From Georgenia sp. EYE_87 (lineage in GTDB: Bacteria > Actinomycetota > Actinomycetes > Actinomycetales > Actinomycetaceae): 64,000 bases of DNA. This document shows, piece after piece, positions 49,615 through 58,076 of this stretch. A program made the translations under genes and the position numbers. The DNA lies in contig NZ_JAHXNL010000013.1 of the NCBI RefSeq assembly GCF_023148685.1, positions 1 to 64,000 on the forward strand, read 5' to 3'. Under the pieces are notes generated by a model that was given only the letters and a program-made list of their open reading frames with translations, had not been told where the DNA came from and made no database searches. Within the stretch, counting starts at the first letter, position 1, and every line of letters begins with the position of its first letter.

Positions 49615-51508
49615 TCAGTTGACGTCAGGAGGTGGTGGTCGTCGGCGTCTGCCCCTACGGCGTCTTCGTTTCCGATCCTTCTTGTGCGCCAGCTCAGCGG
49701 AACGTAATGCCTCGGCGACGTCTTCAGGTGTGACTTGTGCGACTTCGTTCGTCAGGTTCCGATGGAGCGCCGGGCTGGCATGCTTCTGCCGCCTGCTTGG
49801 GGCTCTTGACGTTCGATAGGGGTCGCTGGTGTCGGAGATTTCTGCCAGCCAGGGGTCTCTCATTTCCCTTGCCCAGAACCACTGACGGATCTTCCTGATG
49901 TTGATACCGAGGGTCGCGAAGGCTAGAAGCAGCCCTTCCTTGGCCCTGCCTAATACTCGAACGAAGCCGCGCCTGAATCCTGAATGATGGAACTTGGTGT
50001 CCGCGTGGAATGACTCGACTAGAGTTCGCCGGCAGTATGAGGCGTACCACTTCGGGCTCTGCCAGGCCACCGGCTGTCTGTCCTTCAGTCGGTGCTCGGG
50101 GGATACGGTTATGGTTATTCCACAATGGCATGGCCCGGTCTCAGCGCACCTTGTCTCCGGCTTGCCACGGGAACGCAGCGATGCCGGGAAGTTCGCGCAC
50201 CGGAGGGTGGCCTGCTCGCCCTTCTGTGCAGGGCCTCGGAACCTTTGCGCTCCGGTCACGGGGTCCGGTGCGTTGAGGGGCCGGAACTCGTAATTCGAAC
50301 GAGCGGCGTACGCTACCGCGAGCGCGAGCCTGGCCTTGCGTTTCATTCCGAAGTGGGGAGGTGGAAGGTGCCGCAACTTCTCCGGGATGGCGTCGGTGTA
50401 GATCCCGCCGTCGATCATCAAGGTTCGATCGGTAGGTCCTGGTCGGACAGTCCGCTGGTCCCCCTTGAGGTCAATAATTTGCTGTATCCCTCTATTGAGC
50501 AGTGGCGCCGCCCAGTGTTCTACGTCCGCCTGTGAGTACCCGCGGTCGACGACTACTTCGCGCACGGTGACCGAGCAGGACCTGATGGCGTCGAAGATCT
50601 TGAGTCCCGCTTGTGCTGGCTCCTTCGACGCGGGGGCCAGGTAGAAGCCGGCCGCGAGGTTGGGCATCTCAGGCCCACCGAAGCGAGGGACCATTACGCA
50701 GGTGTGCGCGTCGTAGCCCGCGAAGTAGGTTGCCGGTGCTCGATTGCGGCCGGGCCTGCGGCCGATCCTTGCATCTGAAGCGACTGTCGGGGGTGCCTCG
50801 GCCTCGGCCGGCGACTGACTCGCGCTGTGGCGCCTTTGCTTTTTGCGGCTGCGTCGGGCATTGGTTCCCGCGCCCTCGCGAACCGCGGTCTTGATTTCCC
50901 GCGTTCTTGCGGTTCTAGCCTTAATGTCCGGCGCGGCGTCAGTCAGGGCACTTGGCTCGTCGCTCTTCCCGCGGCGCCTTGCCCAGGTCTCGAAGTCTGT
51001 CCAGTCAAGCGCGAAAGCAGCCGGTCTCGTCTACCGCGGGCCGCAGGCTCTCGGTAAGCAGCATGCTTGCAAACATGGGTTCCGTGATCACTTCGCTCGG
51101 ACATCCTTTGGGGCACCGGTCATCCCTAGGATGATTGTGCGGGGTCGAGACCTTCCCGGCCTGAATGGCCTTACTGAGCTTGTCGACGCCGTCGGTGATC
51201 TCGTTGTAAGTGACGCCACGTTCGGGAGCGCTGGAGAGTAGTTGCAGTTCCACCAGTTCGTCCGCCGTCTCTTCAACCTGAACCAAATGCATTTCCACGC
51301 GGGTGCGCGCCGCGTGAACCGCGAGAATGAGCAGCAAGTCGCTCCACTGCAACTCGCGCGGCCGCCCCGTATCCTTGCGAAGACTTTCCTCGACAGCCCT
51401 GGCCAGCTCGCACCTCGTTAGTATCAGACGCATAATGCTCGCGAGTTGCGGGAGCGAGTATGGTCTCGGGCGTTTCGGGCGCACGTCAGGTTTGCCACGT
51501 TTCGTCAT
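49615..51508 (-). pseudogene. IS4-type DDE transposase, split by a +1 frameshift
   Basis: The N-terminal part (51508-51005; MTKRGKPDVRPKRPRPYSLP) ends ETGCFRA-stop. Shifting +1 just before 51006 keeps the frame open as ALDWTDFETWARRR and on to the end at 49615. Catalytic residues: Asp in LDWTD (about 51000), Asp in VVVDRGYS (about 50547) and Glu in YCRRTLVESFHADTK (50016). The last matches the IS4-group Y-2-R-3-E-6-K signature exactly. The C-terminus is Arg/Lys-rich. The ATG at 51508 overlaps the tyrosine recombinase stop (ATGA). One extra base (mutation) or programmed +1 shifting are both possible. Confidence 0.75.
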
Positions 51509-52476
51509 GATTTCTCCAGGCTCTCGTCACCGTCCGACCCCTCGATGAGCGACAGGACAGTCTCGGCGTCACGCATTTCGACATAAGGCAGAATCGCCGT
51601 CAGAGAAGAAGCACTCGTCCATCCGGCGAGATGCATAATTTCCGAAATTCGGAGCCCTGCATGTGCGACTGTCACCAACCACGTCTTTCTGAGCCGGTTG
51701 AAGCTAAGCACTGGAGCCGCCGGCGGCAATTCAAGCATCGCCACAAGTTCACCCGCGACCGTTCGGCGATGTCGCTTCTTCTCGGAAACGAGAGCCCCCT
51801 CGACCCCCAGATCGAGGAGCTCGCGCACGCACGGCCGCGCCTTCGGCAGAACCGGGACCGTTCGACTGCGAGCCCCAGAAACGTCGACCACATAAGAACG
51901 GCCCTGCTGCCGCACATCCGTAGCCGACACCCTGAACATCTCCGCTGTTTGGAGACCAGCACCGTAGATAAGAGTGGCGACAGCCAGCCCCGCCCGTTGC
52001 CGGATGTTGTTAGCCTGAATTGAGAGAGAATGTAGGATCAGGTCGAGTTCACCGTCACCGTAAGGGGCTAGCGGACTCCGAAGGCTCAGGTCGACTCGCA
52101 GCGGGGGCCAGGGGACACGGCGGGTGACTCGGCGACCCACCTGGTGCAATGCCGCTCGGTAGTTCGCTCGACTTTTTTCGTTGAGATCTTTGATGCCAAC
52201 CAGAACGAACCTCTCCACCTTGGGCTCCGTAAACATAACTTCCGGCGAGAGTTCGTCGCCCTCGTCCAAGCACCAGGCGACAAATCCGCTCGTCGCACGC
52301 AACAGCTCGAATGCGGCTGGCTTCGTTCTCGGGCCCACTGCGCGCACGCAGTCACGCACGAACTCAGCAGTCCTCCACCAATATGCTTTCGCCCGTGGTG
52401 ACCGCGGCTGGTATCGCTCGATCACCCTGGCGATGACCGCTTCGATCTCAGGCCCGCCGTAGTCCTCGTCGCCCAT
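51505..52476 (-). CDS. Tyrosine-recombinase-fold protein, degenerate (copy 1)
   Basis: A 323-residue protein. A SAM-like N-terminal domain (about 20-125, with FTEPKVERFVLVG) precedes a phage-integrase-fold C-terminal domain. Box I reads YGAGLQTAEMFRV where active enzymes have GLR, so the catalytic Arg is Gln. Box II retains Arg (FNRLRKTWL) but not the usual His; the box III His is Trp (LAGWTSAS). The nucleophile Tyr is in ILPYVEMRD. GGAGG lies just upstream of the ATG at 52476. It is paralogous to the next recombinase and coupled to the DDE transposase gene. Confidence 0.75.
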   Translation of the reverse strand: MGDEDYGGPEIEAVIARVIERYQPRSPRAKAYWWRTAEFVRDCVRAVGPRTKPAAFELLRATSGFVAWCLDEGDELSPEVMFTEPKVERFVLVGIKDLNEKSRANYRAALHQVGRRVTRRVPWPPLRVDLSLRSPLAPYGDGELDLILHSLSIQANNIRQRAGLAVATLIYGAGLQTAEMFRVSATDVRQQGRSYVVDVSGARSRTVPVLPKARPCVRELLDLGVEGALVSEKKRHRRTVAGELVAMLELPPAAPVLSFNRLRKTWLVTVAHAGLRISEIMHLAGWTSASSLTAILPYVEMRDAETVLSLIEGSDGDESLEKS

Positions 52477-52738
52477 GCCACCTCCGAACCGATGGCGCCT
52501 CACCTAGCAACGCCAGCGCCGCACAGTTACCATTGACCTGCGCTCGCACCGTAGGACAGCCTGCGTCAGGGGCGAAAGCCGCAAAAACCTGTACCACACC
52601 GTATAGCGGGAATCGGACGAAACTGATCCTTTTTGTCCGTACAGAATGCCGCAAGGTTAATGTGGGCGGCGCTTCCTTACGTAACACATTGAATTTGATG
52701 TGCCGTTTCACCCCAATGGCAACCGCAGCGCCCGAGGG
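52477..52738. promoter_or_regulatory. AT-richer spacer between the two recombinase genes
   Basis: This gap is clearly less GC-rich than the window (30 of 60 bases in 52621-52680 are G or C). It contains the imperfect palindrome CACATTGAATTTGATGTG at 52685-52702. It probably holds the promoter of the recombinase-transposase pair and possibly a recombinase binding site. No gene is supported. Confidence 0.45.
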
Positions 52739-53713
52739 TCACGCGTGCCTGCCAGCGGAGCGGACGAGACGGTGAACGGTTTCGAAATCCCGCATGGTCA
52801 CGTAAGGGGCTAGCTCGGCAAATTTCTGACTATTCCTGAGGCCAGAGAGCTTAAGGACCTCGGACACTCGAAGGTCGGACGCAAGAATTTCTGCGAGCCA
52901 TGTTGTCCGCAGCCGGCGAAGATCCAAAGGTGGCGCACCTGGCGGGAGTTCGACTCGTCCGACGACGCCGGAGAACGTCGAACGAGCCTTCGGGTTCCGG
53001 TCGGTCAGTAGCGGGCCCTCCGGGAACTGGTCGACCAGCCACTGCAGCAAGGAGTCCACCTTCGCAAGCGCGGGCACTTCACGCGCGTTGTTGCCCCGGA
53101 CAACCACCACGTAACCGCCACCCCGCGACTCGACGTCAACGGCGCGGCAAGCGATCAACTCCGCGGAGGAGAGCCCGGCTCCGTATGCCAGGGCCAGGAG
53201 AGCCGAGCAGGCTCTACGTCGCTCGGGACTCGGTTGCAGCGGAGCAGCGGCCAGGAACCGCGCCATGTCCGTCGGCGAGTACGGTGGCATGGCACCGTGC
53301 TTCTTCAGCCGCAGCTCGCGAGGAATGGGCTCCCACAGCGCCCGCCTGGTCGCGGCTCGGCCGATCCGCCTGAGGGCGGAGCGGTAACTCGGGAGGGACG
53401 ATTTGGCGAGGAACGTGGGCGCTGCCGTGGCGATGAACCACTCCACATTGGCCTCGGTGAACATCCTCTCCGCGGCAACGTCGATGCCCTGGCTTGCGCA
53501 CCAGTCGGCATACCTGGCTGCGACCCGGAGATAGGTGTAAGCGGTGGCCGGAGACGGGGGCCGGACGGCCGTCACCGCCTGCTGCACCAATTCGCGTATC
53601 TCCGCCCACCGGGCGGGGGGAATCTGTCGTGGCGTGTACCCAGCGATCGCGGCAGCCACGTCGACCCCTAGGGCCTCGCTGTGCCGCTTCCCGCTCCCTG
53701 CTCCGGTCGTCAT
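52739..53713 (-). CDS. Tyrosine-recombinase-fold protein, degenerate (copy 2)
   Basis: A 324-residue paralogue of the copy downstream. Shared signatures include FTEANVEWFIA in the SAM-like domain, SYRSALRRIGRAATRRALW between domains, and LAPYVTMRD with the putative Tyr. Box I is YGAGLSSAELIAC, with Ser in place of the catalytic Arg; box II keeps LRRLRTTWL. GAGGAAG precedes the ATG at 53713; a longer in-frame reading to 53776 has no ribosome-binding site. Whether such proteins recombine DNA or only bind it is unknown. Confidence 0.75.
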   Translation of the reverse strand: MTTGAGSGKRHSEALGVDVAAAIAGYTPRQIPPARWAEIRELVQQAVTAVRPPSPATAYTYLRVAARYADWCASQGIDVAAERMFTEANVEWFIATAAPTFLAKSSLPSYRSALRRIGRAATRRALWEPIPRELRLKKHGAMPPYSPTDMARFLAAAPLQPSPERRRACSALLALAYGAGLSSAELIACRAVDVESRGGGYVVVVRGNNAREVPALAKVDSLLQWLVDQFPEGPLLTDRNPKARSTFSGVVGRVELPPGAPPLDLRRLRTTWLAEILASDLRVSEVLKLSGLRNSQKFAELAPYVTMRDFETVHRLVRSAGRHA

Positions 53714-54201
53714 CTTCCTCACCACAGTCCCACTCGAGCAACCCTCGCCCCGCGGTCCGCCAACACCCGAGGACAAAGTGGGCGCCGGGCCGTTGGACCG
53801 GAAGGCGATTGACGGTCACTGTGACGGTCGCACCGGCCACCGACATGGAGCCCTGGAGGTGTCAGCAGTCGCGTAGGTCGCCCCCCCATTGACGCCCGGG
53901 GAACGCCCGCCCATCCGGACCGCGCTAACCACGAACCCCTAATCGGCGCGAACCCTGGGTCTAGGTCTCGGCACGTCGTGGCTCGGGCGCCGGCCTCAGC
54001 CCGAGCTGGCCTGACCGGCATCTTCAGGGCGAGGAGTCATATGTACCGCCTCGCCAAACTAAGGCGGCGACGTATGCGGGTGGCGGACTACAGTTCCGCG
54101 CTCCTCCAAGCAGTCGTGGGCAAACGGCCAGCCACTCGGCGAGCTCCACCTCGAGCGCGCAAGGCTGCGCCCATCTCGACCTGCCGCGCTTGCTAAACCC
54201 C
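53714..54201. other. Gene-poor spacer in the island
   Basis: Between the second recombinase and the helicase gene no conserved protein is seen on either strand. It holds the upstream region of the recombinase and the 3' flank of the helicase. A 51-codon reading frame with a good ribosome-binding site is listed separately. Confidence 0.5.
54041..54196 (+). CDS. Possible small basic protein
   Basis: A 51-residue frame beginning MYRLAKLRRRRMRVADYSSA. GAGGAG ends four bases before the ATG, unusually good for a chance ORF. The product would be very basic, with two Cys at the end. It ends six bases before the stop of the opposite-strand helicase gene. No homology recognised; it may be spurious. 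Confidence 0.25.
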   Translation: MYRLAKLRRRRMRVADYSSALLQAVVGKRPATRRAPPRARKAAPISTCRAC

Positions 54202-57200
54202 CTACTGAGCGCCTTCGACCTCCGACAGGACTTGAGCATCGCGCCAGGCGCGCAGTCCGGTCTTCCGGCTCACACCTGCGTGGTGCAGAGCCTCGTCCTG
54301 CGTCAGCCCGTGGGCGCGTAGAGAACCGAGCTGCTTGGCGAGCGTCAGCCGTTCTGGGAACTCCTGGGGGGCTTCGTAGAACCGTGCGTCAGAGAGCAGG
54401 GACTTGACCGTGTCGACGGAACGGTTCAATGCCACAGCGATCTCACTGCGGGCCAGGCCGCTTCGTTGCAGGCGAAGAGCTTCGACAGCGTCAGTGCGTC
54501 GGACATCCGTCGACACGCTCCTTCCGGTGCTCGCAGTGGTGACCTTGTCGGGCCCCGCCGCGGGTTCCTTGCAGGCTCGTGCCTTCGGTGTGCGTGGCTG
54601 GCGGACCTCCGCCGGCCGCTCCGGGCCAGGCGCTGCAGCGAGGAACTGCGCGACGCTGATCACCGGCTTACCCCACTTTGCGGCGTCCCGTGCCTTCCCC
54701 GACTGGGTCCCAAGTTCCGCCACCACCAGCAGGTCGCATTTCGTCTTGGTCACGTTGCCCACCGGCGTAAGGCCGATCTCTTCGGCGTAACGCTCTATCT
54801 CGGCTCGAGACATGGAGCGGCCGTCGGCGTCGACGGCATCCCCGGTGAAGCAGACCCGCGCACCCTTGAACACCACGGTCGCCAGGTCGAGCTGCGACGA
54901 TTGCCCGAGCGTGTCTGCAAGACCAGCACCCAGGAGAGGTTCGAGGATGCTCAGCCGTTCGACGATCGACGGTGACAGCCCCGCAGATTTCCGTACCACG
55001 GATGCGAGGCGTGCGGCGACCGCGTCGCGGACGGCGTCGTTGTCGACGCCGCAAGCACGCGAGTGCCGCTCTCCCCTGATGACTGCGCTGCTGATGCTCC
55101 GGCTGGCGTCTAGGAGCGCGGTAAGGGCCGGCGTCGTGCGCGGCGGTTTGAAGTTGTCCCGCGACAGCAGGTAGGTCATCGCCTCGTCTGAGTCGGCCGT
55201 CCCGAAACTCGTCCCTCCCTCGCCGCCGAGGCGCCGGAACGCCGACAGCGCGGCCTGTGCGCGTCCGAGCGCCGAGCCTGCCGTCAGGCCGGAATGCTCT
55301 TCTGCTGACAATTCGTCCGGGTCAAGCTCGATCCCGAGCGGAAGTGATCGGACGAGACCCTGCCGTTTGAGTTCGAAGTCGATTCTCCCGAGCGCCTCGT
55401 CGACGCCGACACCGACGGGCGTGACGCCTTCGACGAGGCGGGAGATCACGGCCCACGCTTCGGCGAGTGTCGGGGCAAGGACGATGTCGTCGACCGTGAT
55501 CCCGTAGGCCTCACGTGCTCCCGACAAGTCTCTCTCCGGGTTGATGAGAGTCGACACACTGGTGCCATCGTCGAAGGCGAGGGCAATCTCGATCGGACGC
55601 GGGCGTGAGCGGAAGTCGTCCGCTCCGACCTCGAGCACGCCGAGAGCGACATGACGCTCCGCGGCCTTGTCGCCCGCCGAGTCGGCGAGGAACCTCAGGA
55701 CGCGTCTGTCCGTCCGGAGGTCCTTGGCAAGCACCTCACGGTGGAGCACGATGCCGTCCATCGACGTAGCTCTGCTCAGCGCCACGTAGACCTGCCCGTA
55801 GGCGAAGGTGCCCCCGGTGAGGTCGACGACGAGCCGATCGAGCGTCTGTCCCTGGACCTTGTGGATCGTGATGGCCCAGGCGAGCTTGAAAGGCAGCTGT
55901 GTGAAGGTCCCGACTTGGACACGGCGCATCGTGCCGTCACTGAAAATCGGTTCGGTGATCTCCCAGGTATGGGGGGTGACCTCAACGGTCCTCCCGCCGT
56001 TGAGGTCGACGGTGACCGTTTCTCCGTCATCACTGGCAGCGACGACTTTCCCGAGGGAACCGTTCACCCACCGCCCGGAAGGGTCGTTGTTGAGCAGCAT
56101 GACCTGCGCGCCCAACTTGTACGTGACACATTCCTCGACGGGCGAGTCAAAGGTGGAGATATCGCCCGTTGAGGTGGAGTCATGCCGGTACAACTGACCG
56201 GGAAGCCGGTCAAGCGCCTGTCGGTTCCGTGCGGTCACGATGCGGTTCGTCGGCGCCACGGTGAGCCAGAACTCGTCCTCGGGCGGGAGGAAGCCATCGA
56301 TGGTTCGGGTGTTTAGTTCCGCCCTCATCTCCTCGACGAGTACACCTTCGCGCACGGCATTGAGCAGGTTCGTCAGCCGTGCGTCTCCAAGCTGACGGAA
56401 GATCTTCGTCAGCTGAACCGTGGGGAACGACTCCCGGCTGTAGGCCTGCGCGGAGAAGAAGTACGGCGTCGCATACCGCTCTTCGAGCCAGGCTTCCTCG
56501 CTCTCCTTGACGACCGGCGGAAGCTGGAACAGATCTCCCACCAGGACGACCTGCACCCCGCCAAAGGGACGGCCGGGGCGTGGCCCAAACCGCCGCAAGG
56601 CGGCCTCGATCTGGTCGAACATGTCGGCCCTCACCATCGATGCCTCATCGACGATGAGCGTTTCCAAGCTCTTGATCACCTTGGCGAAACGACCCGGACG
56701 GTACGGACCATTCTCCACGTCGTCGAGCGTTGTCGCCGGGCCGAAGCTAAACAGCCGATGAATAGTCAGCCCCTCAACGTTGAGCGCCGCAATACCCGTC
56801 GGCGCGGCGACCACCACGTCCCTGTCCGTGTTCGCCATAAAGTGACGAATCAGCGTCGACTTACCCGTTCCCGCCTTGCCGGTCAGGAACATATTTCCCC
56901 CTCCGTTCAAGATTCTCAGCGCCCGTGAGAACTCTTCAGTCAGTTCAAGCTCCGCGGCTCGGGCAGCCTGTGGCTGAGAAGTCCCTTGCTTTACACTTGT
57001 CCCAGTCCAGACAGCGGAGCTGCCGACGACGTCGCCCGAAGTGCTTGAACGGGCAGTAAGTTTGCACTTTTCGTTGATTGCAGCGAACATTGCCCGCGCG
57101 TCGGCGGTCGACTTCCGACGGAAGTGCACGGTCGTCACCCCGTTTACACGCGCCAGGACGATGCGACCGTTCGACAAAAGCCCCGCATCGACGATTGACA

Positions 57201-57369
57201 CGTCATCGAGTTCGTCGAACGCGATCCGCACCGCGGAGGCACCTAGGGCGCCTCGACCCAGCAGGCCGGCGGCGACGACCATCACATGATCGGCATGGAG
57301 CTCCAGACGAGCGCCGTACAGGTCCACGGCGAGCGCCGCCTCCTCCGATGACGTCGAGTAAGTGCTCAC
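54202..57369 (-). CDS. PIF1-type helicase fused to DnaQ-like, BRCT and HTH segments
   Basis: A 1055-residue protein. Residues 1-105: PH/DUF4429-like beta domain. 140-560: superfamily 1B PIF1-like helicase with Walker A GKAGTGKS (164-171), DEAS (241-244), GDLFQLPPV (278-286), TIHKVQGQTL (501-510) and YVALSRAT (528-535). 592-672: region resembling a DEDD exonuclease (STLINPERDL, YGITVDDIV, PTLAEAW) but with altered acidic motifs, FDDG and VGVGVDEA. 833-912: BRCT domain (GARVCFTGDAVDADG to PVISVAQF). 960-1045: HTH-like segments. The GTG at 57369 follows GGAGG by 7 bases and is chosen over an ATG at 57405. Stand-alone unit in the island; role in replication, repair or defence unknown. Confidence 0.8.
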   Translation of the reverse strand: MSTYSTSSEEAALAVDLYGARLELHADHVMVVAAGLLGRGALGASAVRIAFDELDDVSIVDAGLLSNGRIVLARVNGVTTVHFRRKSTADARAMFAAINEKCKLTARSSTSGDVVGSSAVWTGTSVKQGTSQPQAARAAELELTEEFSRALRILNGGGNMFLTGKAGTGKSTLIRHFMANTDRDVVVAAPTGIAALNVEGLTIHRLFSFGPATTLDDVENGPYRPGRFAKVIKSLETLIVDEASMVRADMFDQIEAALRRFGPRPGRPFGGVQVVLVGDLFQLPPVVKESEEAWLEERYATPYFFSAQAYSRESFPTVQLTKIFRQLGDARLTNLLNAVREGVLVEEMRAELNTRTIDGFLPPEDEFWLTVAPTNRIVTARNRQALDRLPGQLYRHDSTSTGDISTFDSPVEECVTYKLGAQVMLLNNDPSGRWVNGSLGKVVAASDDGETVTVDLNGGRTVEVTPHTWEITEPIFSDGTMRRVQVGTFTQLPFKLAWAITIHKVQGQTLDRLVVDLTGGTFAYGQVYVALSRATSMDGIVLHREVLAKDLRTDRRVLRFLADSAGDKAAERHVALGVLEVGADDFRSRPRPIEIALAFDDGTSVSTLINPERDLSGAREAYGITVDDIVLAPTLAEAWAVISRLVEGVTPVGVGVDEALGRIDFELKRQGLVRSLPLGIELDPDELSAEEHSGLTAGSALGRAQAALSAFRRLGGEGGTSFGTADSDEAMTYLLSRDNFKPPRTTPALTALLDASRSISSAVIRGERHSRACGVDNDAVRDAVAARLASVVRKSAGLSPSIVERLSILEPLLGAGLADTLGQSSQLDLATVVFKGARVCFTGDAVDADGRSMSRAEIERYAEEIGLTPVGNVTKTKCDLLVVAELGTQSGKARDAAKWGKPVISVAQFLAAAPGPERPAEVRQPRTPKARACKEPAAGPDKVTTASTGRSVSTDVRRTDAVEALRLQRSGLARSEIAVALNRSVDTVKSLLSDARFYEAPQEFPERLTLAKQLGSLRAHGLTQDEALHHAGVSRKTGLRAWRDAQVLSEVEGAQ

Positions 57370-57491
57370 GAAAGACCTCCGAGTGACCTGAAACAGCGAC
57401 GGCAATTAGCGTCGCGTTCCCTTCCGCGCTGTGCCGCCAACGCGAGTTGTCGCAGCGCTCATCGCACGAGGCTAGAACCCGAAGGGGCCCC

Positions 57492-57698
57492 ATGAAGGCG
57501 TTTTGGAAGCGTCGCCGTCCGCATTACTCGCCGCCCTTCATACTCGACGAGGCCACCGAACGCAGAGTCAGTGACAGGCTCCGAAACAGTCCAGCCCGGA
57601 ACGGCCGTAGGAGCGGTGTGTCATCCATCGGCAGGAAGCGGCACTCGCCACGGCGACCCCCGCCACCCCGCGCACATCGACGGAGTCTCCGTTGCTAG
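57492..57698 (+). CDS. Possible small hypothetical protein
   Basis: A 68-residue frame, MKAFWKRRRPHYSPPFILDE..., divergent from the helicase gene. GAAGGGG lies upstream of the ATG. The first 40 residues look protein-like; the rest is Arg/Pro-rich and could be chance. No homology recognised. Confidence 0.25.
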   Translation: MKAFWKRRRPHYSPPFILDEATERRVSDRLRNSPARNGRRSGVSSIGRKRHSPRRPPPPRAHRRSLRC

Positions 57699-57981
57699 GT
57701 CTCCCGGGAGCCCTGAACTACGACGAATCTGCCCTAACCGGACAGGCTCATCCATCCATCACCTGGCCGCGCGTCGGGCATATACCCCGCTCACGGAGGT
57801 CCGTAGGACGGATGCGGCTTACCACTGGAGCTCTCCCGATCTCCATGGGCCAGCATGACGTTGCTCGGACCAGGAGCGAGCCGGCCGCTTCGCTGTCGTC
57901 TCTGGTGTTCGAGCCCCGGTGAAGTCCCTGTAGCACCGAGAGGCGACCGCGGTCCGTGAGATCCCTGGCATGTCACTCCCC

Positions 57982-58017
57982 GAAGCCCCCGGTCCGCCGA
58001 AGGCGGCCGGGGGCTTC
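57982..58017. terminator. Strong hairpin terminator
   Basis: GAAGCCCCCGGTCCGCC and GGCGGCCGGGGGCTTC pair around a GAA loop with one mismatch. It lies 60 bases beyond the aldehyde dehydrogenase stop (leftward) and probably ends that transcript. Confidence 0.7.
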
Positions 58018-58076
58018 GCCGTGAAAGGCCGTGACGCCCCTGGGCAACCGATGCACAACTGCCCCGACCAGGCGGC

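Larger units (their letters stand above)
57370..58076. other. Gene-poor region at the right flank of the island
   Basis: No conserved protein or RNA was recognised here. It contains the helicase promoter region, one doubtful 68-codon frame (57492) and a strong hairpin at 57982-58017. Composition changes back towards the high-GC norm at its right end, so an island boundary may lie within it. Confidence 0.5.

Noticed and set aside
54202-57369. RecD2 or exonuclease V alpha subunit
   Set aside because: The helicase core has the PIF1 order and lacks the RecD2 N-terminal helix-hairpin-helix domains.
57900-57935. GTTCGAGCCCC resembles a tRNA T-loop and could mark an att site
   Set aside because: The flanking bases do not form the 5-bp T-stem, and no acceptor, D or anticodon arm can be drawn on either strand.
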